A DNA stretch of 7,889 nucleotides from Archaeoglobus sp. (GTDB lineage: Archaea > Halobacteriota > Archaeoglobi > Archaeoglobales > Archaeoglobaceae), in contig QNXS01000080.1 in NCBI GenBank assembly GCA_003978865.1, positions 1 through 7,889 on the forward strand, given 5' to 3'. Every line of letters starts with the position of its first letter. Position 1 is the stretch's first letter. Under the pieces are notes generated by a model. It had not been told where the DNA came from. It made no database searches and saw only the letters and a list, made by a program, of their open reading frames with translations. Below, in pieces: positions 1-5,992 of the stretch. A program made the position numbers and the translations under genes.

Positions 1-112
1 TGGAACAGATTTCCTTTCAGAAGTTCTTTTACTTCAGTTCAGGGTTGGAGAGTTTTATAGCATTCTATAGATGTTTATCTTGACATCTCACGAAAGTACA
101 AAATTTTTAAAT
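1..112. other. Left-edge stretch with no callable gene
   Basis: This stretch lies downstream of the DUF371 gene. All three plus-strand frames are open from the edge to stops between positions 58 and 87, so the last residues of an upstream plus-strand gene could be here, but nothing is recognisable. On the minus strand, the motif CTATAAAA (about 55-62) would make a reasonable archaeal TATA box for a gene starting just beyond the left edge; this is speculative. The AT-rich run at about 101-116 may help end the DUF371 transcript, but it has no clear hairpin or long T run. Confidence 0.3.
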
Positions 113-532
113 TTAAAGTTCTATTGTAAAAAGAAGTTCAGTTCTATCTTTGAGAAGTTCAACAAATTCTCTGCTGAAGTCTATTGCTGCCCTGTTTGCT
201 CTGATTGCCAATGTCCTGCCACATACATAATTGCTCTTTCTGATGACGATGTCAGTTGAATGGGAAAAACTCAGTCTGCTATCACCATAAGCCCTAACAG
301 TTTCTTTAATTCCGTATTCTGGAAGTTCAAGAACTATCTTCACTTGCCTATCCAGCAACAATAATCTTTTAATTTTTTCTGGAAGTTCTGAGATTCCTAT
401 TTCAGCGTTCACGCCAACTATACAGTCACCCTTAGGTGTTAAATTCTTCTCCTTGGTTATCTCAAAAGTTGTTCTGTGTGTTGCTCTAATGTTTGGATGC
501 CCCTCTGCCCTTATTGTGAACTTCACAGACAT
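113..532 (-). CDS. DUF371 family protein
   Basis: A conserved archaeal protein of unknown function. The N-terminal block containing GHPNIRATHRTTFEITK, followed by LTPKGDCIVGVNAE, is what I recognise as DUF371. From the ATG at 532 it is about 139 residues, close to the usual family length as I remember it. It is soluble, with no signal peptide or membrane segment. The ORF can be opened further to a TTG at 577, but those extra residues are not family-like. I chose ATG 532, where GGAGAG touches the start codon. A GTG at 526 sits 8 nt after the same GGAG and is a real alternative. The gene overlaps the end of the upstream DUF1284 gene by 47 nt, so the two are surely cotranscribed and probably translationally coupled. 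Function is not assignable from sequence; family identity is fairly sure. Confidence 0.85.
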   Translation of the reverse strand: MSVKFTIRAEGHPNIRATHRTTFEITKEKNLTPKGDCIVGVNAEIGISELPEKIKRLLLLDRQVKIVLELPEYGIKETVRAYGDSRLSFSHSTDIVIRKSNYVCGRTLAIRANRAAIDFSREFVELLKDRTELLFTIEL

Positions 533-887
533 CTCTCCAATCGCAGTTCCTGCAGGCTTTTTCCTCCCATTCCTCAATTATTTCTGGGAGTTTTTTACGT
601 ATATACTCCCATGTTATTTCTCTCCCCGAGTTCAATTCGAGAAGTGTTAATGCAAGAAGATCCAAGTATCTTATCTCCTCTTCCGCGTTGTCTTTGTACG
701 TGCATTTACCGTTAATCAGGTAGTGGCAGTGATTGCATACATCATCTGCTCCCTCCACTACAAGAATCCCGTATTCCCTTGCCCTGCTTATAACTCTCTC
801 CAAGTTCTCAACAAATTCACTGCTGTATCCCTCACCTCTATAGAATTGCAGGCATATCAGGTGGTGTCCGCGAAGTCTTGGTTTCAT
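486..887 (-). CDS. DUF1284 family Cys-rich protein, putative metal or Fe-S binding
   Basis: A 133-residue protein opening with RLRGHHLICLQFYRGEGYS, which matches the DUF1284 signature. It contains seven Cys: C12, then C51-x2-C54-x7-C62, then C112-x2-C115-x5-C121, with His at 8, 9, 55 and 124. Such spacing suits an Fe-S cluster or zinc site; this is inferred. It is soluble, with helical segments around residues 22-40 and 68-110. The ATG at 887 has no Shine-Dalgarno sequence close upstream, but a TATA-like element lies 19-28 bp before it, so the transcript may be leaderless or nearly so. It is the first gene of a two-gene unit with DUF371, overlapping it by 47 nt. It diverges from livH across a 228-bp spacer. 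The biochemical role is unknown. Confidence 0.87.
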   Translation of the reverse strand: MKPRLRGHHLICLQFYRGEGYSSEFVENLERVISRAREYGILVVEGADDVCNHCHYLINGKCTYKDNAEEEIRYLDLLALTLLELNSGREITWEYIRKKLPEIIEEWEEKACRNCDWRDVCEVHNKGRGASKH

Positions 888-904
888 AAAACTGATTATG
901 CGCT

Positions 905-1000
905 CTTTATTTTTACTGTTTACTGTTGTTTCACTATTTGTTTTACTATTTCTTTACTATTTCACTTTACTACTTCTTTTTACCCTATTTCTTTTTACCC
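905..1000. repeat. Degenerate short tandem repeat tract, consensus near ATTTCTTTTACT
   Basis: About 96 bp divide into eight imperfect units, each ending in ACT or ACC on the plus strand: 905-917, 918-924, 925-935, 936-947, 948-958, 959-971, 972-986 and 987-1000. Most units are 11-15 bp, close to one helical turn, and the best-matched ones are ATTTGTTTTACT, ATTTCTTTACT and ATTTCACTTTACT. The plus strand is almost pure pyrimidine with isolated A. The tract fills the DUF1284 side of the divergent spacer. It may have arisen by slippage or may present phased protein-binding sites; sequence alone cannot decide. Confidence 0.6.
906..915 (-). promoter_or_regulatory. Candidate TATA element for the DUF1284-DUF371 unit
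   Basis: On the minus strand the A-rich motif AAAAATAAAG lies 19-28 bp upstream of the ATG at 887. This is where a TATA box would place transcription close to the start codon of a leaderless archaeal mRNA. It falls inside the first unit of the repeat tract, so the low-complexity sequence could mimic a TATA box by chance. Confidence 0.3.
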
Positions 1001-1011
1001 AAGCATAACAG

Positions 1012-1037
1012 AAAAACTTAGCCTACCGTAAGTTTTT
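1012..1037. promoter_or_regulatory. Perfect 9-bp inverted repeat upstream of livH
   Basis: AAAAACTTA (1012-1020) and TAAGTTTTT (1029-1037) are exact reverse complements around an 8-nt centre, with a further T at 1038. The dyad lies about 80-105 bp before the livH start in the divergent spacer. It could be a dimeric repressor or activator site controlling livHM, DUF1284 or both. In a plus-strand RNA it would form an AT-rich hairpin whose 3' arm ends in U6, but no gene upstream on that strand needs a terminator. The operator reading is inferred. Confidence 0.4.
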
Positions 1038-1083
1038 TACCCAATTCAAAATCCATAAGGCTCGTAATCCTGTACAGAGAACG

Positions 1084-1110
1084 GAGTAAAAAAGAGCATA
1101 CGTCAAGGGG
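1084..1110 (+). promoter_or_regulatory. Candidate promoter element and ribosome binding site of livH
   Basis: The A-rich motif AGTAAAAAAG (1085-1094) lies 22-31 bp before the livH ATG and is a possible TATA element. The run AAGGGG (1105-1110) sits 5 nt before the ATG and is a fair Shine-Dalgarno match. If both were real the leader would be too short to hold the ribosome site, so the promoter may instead lie further upstream, near the inverted repeat at 1012-1037. The ribosome site is the more convincing of the two. Confidence 0.35.
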
Positions 1111-1115
1111 AAAAA

Positions 1116-1985
1116 ATGAGTGTGGTTGAAGTAATTGTGCTCGGCAGTATAGTTGGAGGGATATGGGCTCTCGTTGCCTCAGGCTTCAGTCTTGTCTTCG
1201 GGGTTGCGAGAGTGTTAAATTTTGCTCATGGTACTTACTTTGCTCTCGGTGCATACTTTGCTTTCGTTCTATACACAGTACTGTCCAATGTCGTTCCAAG
1301 CACGGCTGCACTTCTGATTGCTTCTGCTGTCGCTTGTCTGATGGTTGGCTTTGTGGGTGTCGCAATTTACACTTTCACTGTCAAGCCTGTGAGGAATTAT
1401 GAAATAATGGTGATATTAGTAACTCTTGCAGTTGCACTTTTAATTAAGGAAATTCTACTCTCGGTTTTTAGTGATGTATCCATATCCGTTCCCACATTTG
1501 TTTCGGGTTTTATATCAATTGCTGGAATTCCAGTAACATACACAAGAATTCTTGCGTTTGTTTTATCTATTTCAATAATAGCAGTTTTAGATTACTTTGT
1601 AAATAGGACAAAACTTGGAAAAGAAATAATTGCCACATCTCAGGATTGTGAAGCTGCAATGCTTGTAGGTATCAACGTTGAAAGAGTTTTTACTGTAACT
1701 ATGTTCTTATCTGCACTTCTTGCAGGAATTGGAGGAATTCTATATGCACAGATTTACGCCGTGAATCCGATGACTGCTTTAAGAGTGCTGATATATGCTT
1801 TTGCAATCGTTATTCTTGGCGGTCTCGGAAGTGTCAGAGGTAGTATTGTAGCCGCATTTATAGTTGGTTACATGGAAGTTGCAGTTTCGACGCTATTCGC
1901 TTCGGAGTGGGCTGAGGTTGTTGCAATGCTTACAATAATAGCAATACTTATTGCAAGACCAAGGGGAATTATGGGGGAGGGATAA
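1116..1985 (+). CDS. livH: Branched-chain amino acid-type ABC transporter permease LivH
   Basis: An integral membrane permease, one half of the channel of an importer of the branched-chain amino acid/urea type (HAAT family). Its 289 residues match the usual LivH length. Hydrophobic segments run through most of the chain, with polar breaks near residues 88-97, 118-128, 161-190 and 262-267. Signatures are GVARVLNFAHG (29-39), the cytoplasmic stretch TKLGKEIIATSQDCEAA (165-181), VGI (184-186), and ILGGLGSVRG (233-242) in the ATPase-contacting loop; the chain ends with the family-typical RPRGIMGE. The ATG has AAGGGG 5 nt upstream. The stop TAA shares its last base with the livM ATG. The substrate cannot be told: leucine-type amino acids, amides, urea or carboxylates are all handled by relatives. 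No binding-protein or ATPase gene lies in the window. Confidence 0.95.
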   Translation: MSVVEVIVLGSIVGGIWALVASGFSLVFGVARVLNFAHGTYFALGAYFAFVLYTVLSNVVPSTAALLIASAVACLMVGFVGVAIYTFTVKPVRNYEIMVILVTLAVALLIKEILLSVFSDVSISVPTFVSGFISIAGIPVTYTRILAFVLSISIIAVLDYFVNRTKLGKEIIATSQDCEAAMLVGINVERVFTVTMFLSALLAGIGGILYAQIYAVNPMTALRVLIYAFAIVILGGLGSVRGSIVAAFIVGYMEVAVSTLFASEWAEVVAMLTIIAILIARPRGIMGEG

Positions 1986-2968
1986 TGAAAAACCTGACAT
2001 ACTTTGGTATTGCCATAGCAGTTTTTGCGTTGGCACCCATTTTCATGAATGATGCTGTGCTGTACATGCTCGGTCTTGCCTTTATATTTACAGTTTACTG
2101 CGTTAGCTGGGATGTTATTGCCGGGTATACGGGGCAGGTAAATCTGGGGCATACTGTCTTCATCGGTATTGGAGCTTATACAACAGCACTACTCAGCACA
2201 TCTCGCATACCCCACCCAGAAATGCCAGTTTTTCTGACCATTTTTATTGGCGGTATTGTTGCCACGTTCTTCGGTTTGGCAATAGGTGCAGTTTGTTTGA
2301 GGCTGAAGGGATACTACTTAGCCCTTGTTACAGCAATTCTACCCCTAATCTTTATTCAGCTCACAAACATATATTCAGGAATTTTTGGGGGATACGAAGG
2401 TTTTTCTATACCATTCTCAAAATCCTTGCCCGGTGGTACTCTCGGTAACTACTATATATCACTCGTATTTTGTTTCTCCTGTCTTCTTGCTATGTATATT
2501 TTTGTAAATACAAACATCGGTGTTAAATTGAGAGCTGTAAGGGACGATGAAGAACTGGCAGAAGCGGTGGGCATAGATGTTGTAAAATACAAACTCATAG
2601 CGTTCTGCGTCAGTGCTTTTTTTGCCGGACTGGCTGGGGCACTTGCAGTCCACTACAAGCTCACAGTCGGTGTTGATTTCTTCAGCATACCCCTGATGCT
2701 TGAAATAATACTTGGTGTCATAGCCGGTGGAATAGGCACATTTTACGGTGGAGCCGTTGGTGGATTTCTTATATACATTGCCGAAAACTGGATTTTTATC
2801 CAGCTTGCTTCGTACGTAAACACGTTTCTGCCATTCCGTGTTTCTGATGAAATGATACTCTATATCCTGTTGATAGTGCTGATAATTATTTTCCCTCAGG
2901 GAATAATTACAAAAATTGCTGAATTCTTGAGTGGCATAGATAAATCCGAAATAAAAATTTTTAGATGA
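1985..2968 (+). CDS. livM: Branched-chain amino acid-type ABC transporter permease LivM
   Basis: The second permease subunit, 327 residues, expected to pair with LivH in the membrane. Signatures are SWDVIAGYTGQVNLGHTVF (41-59), GYEGFSIP (136-143), the cytoplasmic stretch KLRAVRDDEELAEAVGI (181-197), and GVIAGGIGTFYGGAVGG (244-260), followed by the C-terminal membrane segment ending at FPQGI. The start overlaps the livH stop by one base, and a strong GGAGG (1976-1980) lies 4 nt before the ATG, so translation is coupled and equimolar subunits are likely. The short tail after FPQGI is charged and carries no fused ATPase. The usual livG and livF ATPase genes do not follow; the next gene is a ClC transporter after a 117-bp gap. 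Identity is sure, substrate unknown. Confidence 0.95.
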   Translation: MKNLTYFGIAIAVFALAPIFMNDAVLYMLGLAFIFTVYCVSWDVIAGYTGQVNLGHTVFIGIGAYTTALLSTSRIPHPEMPVFLTIFIGGIVATFFGLAIGAVCLRLKGYYLALVTAILPLIFIQLTNIYSGIFGGYEGFSIPFSKSLPGGTLGNYYISLVFCFSCLLAMYIFVNTNIGVKLRAVRDDEELAEAVGIDVVKYKLIAFCVSAFFAGLAGALAVHYKLTVGVDFFSIPLMLEIILGVIAGGIGTFYGGAVGGFLIYIAENWIFIQLASYVNTFLPFRVSDEMILYILLIVLIIIFPQGIITKIAEFLSGIDKSEIKIFR

Positions 2969-3015
2969 ATCATTAGTCATTAACGTTCCCGGTAAAAATA
3001 GACTGTCTAAAGTAG

Positions 3016-3022
3016 TTTTTTT
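3016..3022 (+). terminator. T-run, candidate terminator of livHM
   Basis: Seven consecutive T lie 48 nt after the livM stop. Intrinsic termination in euryarchaea often occurs at U runs without a strong hairpin, and none is visible here. The position fits ending the livHM transcript before the ClC promoter. Confidence 0.4.
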
Positions 3023-3052
3023 ATTAACAGCGGTAAAACGTAGGTTCTGCGG

Positions 3053-3073
3053 AAAAGTTATTAACAACGTTGT
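3053..3073 (+). promoter_or_regulatory. Candidate promoter and palindrome upstream of the ClC gene
   Basis: AAAAGTTATTAA (3053-3064) lies 22-33 bp before the ATG at 3086 and is preceded by GCGG, a plausible TATA box with an upstream factor-B element. It is followed directly by ACAACGTTGT (3064-3073), a perfect 10-bp palindrome sitting between the TATA candidate and the start codon, where a bound regulator would block initiation. No Shine-Dalgarno sequence precedes the ATG, which fits a leaderless mRNA. A 10-bp palindrome is not rare by chance, so the operator role is tentative. Confidence 0.35.
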
Positions 3074-3085
3074 GGAAATAAACTT

Positions 3086-4885
3086 ATGCTTAACAGGGTC
3101 TACCTGAAAACAAGGATTCTAACGATCACTATAATCTCAGTTCTTGTAGGCTTTACCACTGGAATAATGGCTTTTTTTCTTGCAGCAGCTATAGAACTCG
3201 GTAGTAAATTCTTTCTTTCCGGTTTAGACAGCTACACATCACCTCACTCCTTTGGAGAAGTGGAGATATTTCACTTTCACTTTCACATTGGAATACTTCC
3301 ATTGATTATAATTCCAGCTATAGGTGGTCTGTTATGCGGAATAGTTGGTTATATTTTAGCTCCAGAAACGCTTGGAGGCGGGTCAAGTCAGGCTGTTAAA
3401 GCCTTTCATCATTTAAAAGAGAAAATTACAACAAAAGTGCCTTTTGTAAAAGTTATAGTTACAGGCTTGACAATCGGGAGCGGTGGAAGTGGTGGAAGAG
3501 AAGGGCCAATCATGCAGATTGGTGCAGGAATGGGTTCCATACTTGGCGGGAGACTAAAGATAAGCGACAAAGACAAGAAGATTTTGATTGCAAGCGGTAT
3601 AGGTGCCGGAATGAGTGCTGTGTTTATGGCACCTCTTGGCGGGGCAATATTTGGTATAGAGGTTTTATACAAAAGAGATTATGAGGTTGAAGCAATAATT
3701 CCCGCAGTTACAGCATCCATAGTGTCCTTTGCTGTCTTCACGTCAATACTTGACTACTTTGCTGGTATGCCATTTGGGGAACTAAGAATTTTCTCAACAC
3801 CTCCTGTAGTTATTCGATCACCGTTTGAGCTTTTAACGTATCTCATGCTTGGACTGGCATGCGGTTTACTCAGCTTGTTTTACATATTCACGTACAGAGC
3901 TATTAAAAAATTCTTCAAAAGTTTGCCCGTCCATACAGCAGTAAGACCTGCTATAGGCGGTCTGATAGTTGGTTTGATTGGCTGGAAGTTTCCGTACATT
4001 CTTGGTACTGGATACGGTTATGCCGAGAAAGCCATGCACGGAGCATACCCAATAGCAGTTCTGCTATTTGCCATAGCAATTGTTAAAATTATTTCCACAA
4101 CCATTACTGTAGGTAGTGGGGGTAGTGGCGGTCTCTTCGCTCCAGCAGTTGTAATTGGATGTATGTTTGGTGGAGCTGTAGGATATATTCTACACAGCTT
4201 ATTCCCGAACACAGTTGGCAGTCCCGTAGGATACATGCTTGTTGGAATGGCTGCTATGCTCGCAGGAGCTTTCAAAACCCCTCTTGCCGGAATAATAATG
4301 GTACTGGAAATGACTGGGGGTTACAATCTTCTACCAGCTCTGGCAATAGCATCTATAGTTTCATACGCTATAACTGGGGATTACACCCTCTGCGAGGCTC
4401 AGTATGATACAAGGGCGGAAAGCCCAGTCCACAGCAGAGAAATGTCAATAGACATACTAAAGCAGATAAAAGTAAAAGATGCCATGGTTCCAAGAGAGAA
4501 GTTGATAATTGTAAGTCCAGAAACAACAGTTATGGAAATACTTAAACTTACAGAAAAGTACGGTCACATAGGATTTCCCGTAATGGAAAGAGGTGAACTT
4601 GTAGGTATAGTTACTTTTGAAGATGCTGAGAGAGTCCCACCCGATTTAAGAGAGGTCACTAAAGTGAGAGATGTTATGTCAACTCACCTTATAGTCACAT
4701 ATCCAGATGAGACGGTAAGTGAAGCTTTAATCAAACTCGCAACGTACGGAGTTGGCAGATTACCTGTTGTCAGTAAGGATAATCCAAAGCTTCTACTCGG
4801 TATGATAAACAGACCAGCAATAGTAAGAGCTTACGCCCGTTATACAATGGAGCTTGCTGAAGAAAGTAGAAGAGTAGGAGAGTAG
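3086..4885 (+). CDS. ClC-family chloride channel or transporter with C-terminal CBS pair
   Basis: A 599-residue membrane protein: about 430 residues of ClC core, then two CBS domains (about 460-515 and 525-582), which in relatives bind adenine nucleotides and gate transport. Core motifs are GSGGSGGREGP (131-141) with the gating Glu at E139, and GSGGSGGLFAP (343-353), which mark the two pseudo-symmetric halves. MAPLGGAIFGIEV (181-193) matches the stretch that in E. coli CLC-ec1 carries E202 and E203; here they read E192 and V193, so the inner proton-path Glu is replaced by Val, as in animal ClC channels. The central Tyr position (Y445 in CLC-ec1) appears to be C436 in TLCEAQYDTR, and the GSGIP filter motif is GGGSS (97-101). 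A Phe-His run (62-67) lies in an early loop. The gene is probably transcribed alone and converges on the ATP-grasp gene. The family call is sure; channel versus antiporter is open. Confidence 0.95.
   Translation: MLNRVYLKTRILTITIISVLVGFTTGIMAFFLAAAIELGSKFFLSGLDSYTSPHSFGEVEIFHFHFHIGILPLIIIPAIGGLLCGIVGYILAPETLGGGSSQAVKAFHHLKEKITTKVPFVKVIVTGLTIGSGGSGGREGPIMQIGAGMGSILGGRLKISDKDKKILIASGIGAGMSAVFMAPLGGAIFGIEVLYKRDYEVEAIIPAVTASIVSFAVFTSILDYFAGMPFGELRIFSTPPVVIRSPFELLTYLMLGLACGLLSLFYIFTYRAIKKFFKSLPVHTAVRPAIGGLIVGLIGWKFPYILGTGYGYAEKAMHGAYPIAVLLFAIAIVKIISTTITVGSGGSGGLFAPAVVIGCMFGGAVGYILHSLFPNTVGSPVGYMLVGMAAMLAGAFKTPLAGIIMVLEMTGGYNLLPALAIASIVSYAITGDYTLCEAQYDTRAESPVHSREMSIDILKQIKVKDAMVPREKLIIVSPETTVMEILKLTEKYGHIGFPVMERGELVGIVTFEDAERVPPDLREVTKVRDVMSTHLIVTYPDETVSEALIKLATYGVGRLPVVSKDNPKLLLGMINRPAIVRAYARYTMELAEESRRVGE
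3269..3286 (+). repeat. TTTCAC x3 in-frame hexanucleotide repeat in the ClC gene
   Basis: Three perfect copies of TTTCAC encode Phe-His three times (residues 62-67), in the loop before the helix that starts near residue 69. The repeat adds exactly two residues per unit and could vary in copy number without breaking the frame. Confidence 0.85.
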
Positions 4886-4906
4886 AAGAGAAACATCATA
4901 GCACGT

Positions 4907-5992
4907 CTAAGCAACTTTCAAGCACAGGCGTTCCAAAAACTTCTTCCTTTCAAGCACCTTGTTTAACGAGCCCTTTCCTGTTGAAATGATTGAGACTAGT
5001 GGCTGGAAAGGTTCAAAAACTTCGCCCCAGCTTGGAATATCCGCAAAAAAAGGATTGTGCGGTGAAATAAAAGCCCTAACTCTTCCCGGACTGTAGTATA
5101 CTGCCCTGCAGGCAACCCTCTTTGGTTTTAAATTGATTTTTTCTGGTGTCAGCTTTCCTTCAAAGACTTTAACATGCAAGTCAAACAAACTTACACCGTA
5201 ACTCAACTCAAAACTGTCGAGACTGCCCGGTATTCTTGGATTCAGTTCGAGAGTGAAGATTTCATTTTTTCCAGCCACCATATCCACACCACAGCAACCC
5301 TCCACATCAAAAAGACTTGCCACTTCCTCTGAAATCCTTCTAACTCTGCTGAAATCTATACCAAATCTTGAGTTTTCAAGGGGGGTGACGTTTCCAGAGT
5401 ACAAAAATCCGCGAGCATTCATCTCTTTCCAGCCTGAGAGTAGCCTGTTTAAAGCTACGCATTTCGCAGACCTACCATTAGACAGAACTATTGCCGATAC
5501 TGTTTCACCTTCAATGTATCTCTGAACTATATACTTACTTTTATCATACTTACTTTTATCTGAATCATCTACATCTAAATTAGCACCTAAAAAAGATGTC
5601 CCCACACCGCCCCCTCCAAATCTCGGTTTTAGAATTAACTTACCCGCATCAGGTTCAAGTTCAGGATAGACAATTCCGGCTCTGTCAAGCTCTCTGTAAA
5701 ATTTTAGCTTGTCCAAACACTTTCTGTTAAAGTTTCCAGCAACTTCAACTTTTTTCTTAACTTCTCTCAACAGTTTCTCCAAACCTGTTGTAAGTACAGC
5801 AAAGGTGTTTTTTTCCTCACAAAGTCTTACGACAAGATTTACAGCCTCATTAATCTCCCCGAATCTGTAGTATTCATCAGAGTACAGTTTCAGATCCTCA
5901 TCGCAGTACTTTGCTACTGCGCAAACAGAATACCCTGAAATTCTTGCAGATCTAACGGCATTTCTCGCATTTATTCCTGCAACAACGACCAT
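4907..5992 (-). CDS. ATP-grasp ligase coupled to cofE, substrate unknown
   Basis: A 361-residue soluble ATP-grasp enzyme, resembling the predicted ATP-dependent carboligases of COG2232 (family from memory). Such enzymes make an acyl-phosphate with ATP and join it to an amine or thiol. It has an N-terminal Rossmann-like part beginning VVVAGINARNAVRSA, then an ATP-binding core with LILKPRFGGGGVGTSF (119-134; K122 and the glycine loop), QRYIEGE (157-163), D237 in CGVDMV, and the metal-binding ELNPR (249-253). The ATG at 5992 lies inside the end of cofE, a 22-nt overlap, and AGGAGG within the last cofE codons sits 11 nt upstream, so translation is coupled. It carries a 15-bp in-frame duplication giving DKSKY twice (145-154). 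Coupling suggests a role on F420 or another cofactor of this pathway group (inference). It is not RimK-like by motif, which argues against CofF or MptN. An MfnD-like tyramine-glutamate ligase is an alternative. Confidence 0.9.
   Translation of the reverse strand: MVVVAGINARNAVRSARISGYSVCAVAKYCDEDLKLYSDEYYRFGEINEAVNLVVRLCEEKNTFAVLTTGLEKLLREVKKKVEVAGNFNRKCLDKLKFYRELDRAGIVYPELEPDAGKLILKPRFGGGGVGTSFLGANLDVDDSDKSKYDKSKYIVQRYIEGETVSAIVLSNGRSAKCVALNRLLSGWKEMNARGFLYSGNVTPLENSRFGIDFSRVRRISEEVASLFDVEGCCGVDMVAGKNEIFTLELNPRIPGSLDSFELSYGVSLFDLHVKVFEGKLTPEKINLKPKRVACRAVYYSPGRVRAFISPHNPFFADIPSWGEVFEPFQPLVSIISTGKGSLNKVLERKKFLERLCLKVA
5531..5560 (-). repeat. Exact 15-bp tandem duplication in the ATP-grasp gene
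   Basis: Plus-strand ATACTTACTTTTATC occurs twice back to back (5531-5545 and 5546-5560) with no mismatch. It adds exactly five codons, giving DKSKYDKSKY in a hydrophilic segment between the glycine-rich loop and the strand IVQRYIEGE. The lack of divergence between copies suggests a recent slippage event tolerated in a loop. Confidence 0.9.

Noticed and set aside
20..388. Recurring GAAGTTC heptamer, first taken as a possible dispersed regulatory repeat
   Set aside because: Most copies fall in the DUF371 coding region, where they reflect Glu-Leu type codon pairs; spacing is irregular and there is no symmetry.
905..1000. The repeat tract considered as a CRISPR array
   Set aside because: Units are 7-15 bp, imperfect and contiguous, with no unique spacers of regular length.
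723..1031. Plus-strand open frame over the DUF1284 gene and the repeat tract
   Set aside because: Half is antisense to DUF1284 and the rest encodes low-complexity Phe/Ser/Thr sequence from the pyrimidine repeat.
2459..3067. A 202-codon open frame on the minus strand opposite the livM 3' end
   Set aside because: It is fully antisense to a well-supported LivM, its composition is rich in Asn, Tyr and Lys without recognisable motifs, and it has no ribosome site.
4018..4275. Minus-strand frame with PPLPPLP-type proline runs, and a similar one at 3409-3672
   Set aside because: The prolines are the complement of the GSGGSGG glycine codons of the ClC filter motifs, so they are a shadow and not a proline-rich protein.
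4886..4906. Convergent gap checked for a bidirectional terminator
   Set aside because: Only 21 bp with no T run or hairpin on either strand; the transcripts probably overlap at their 3' ends.
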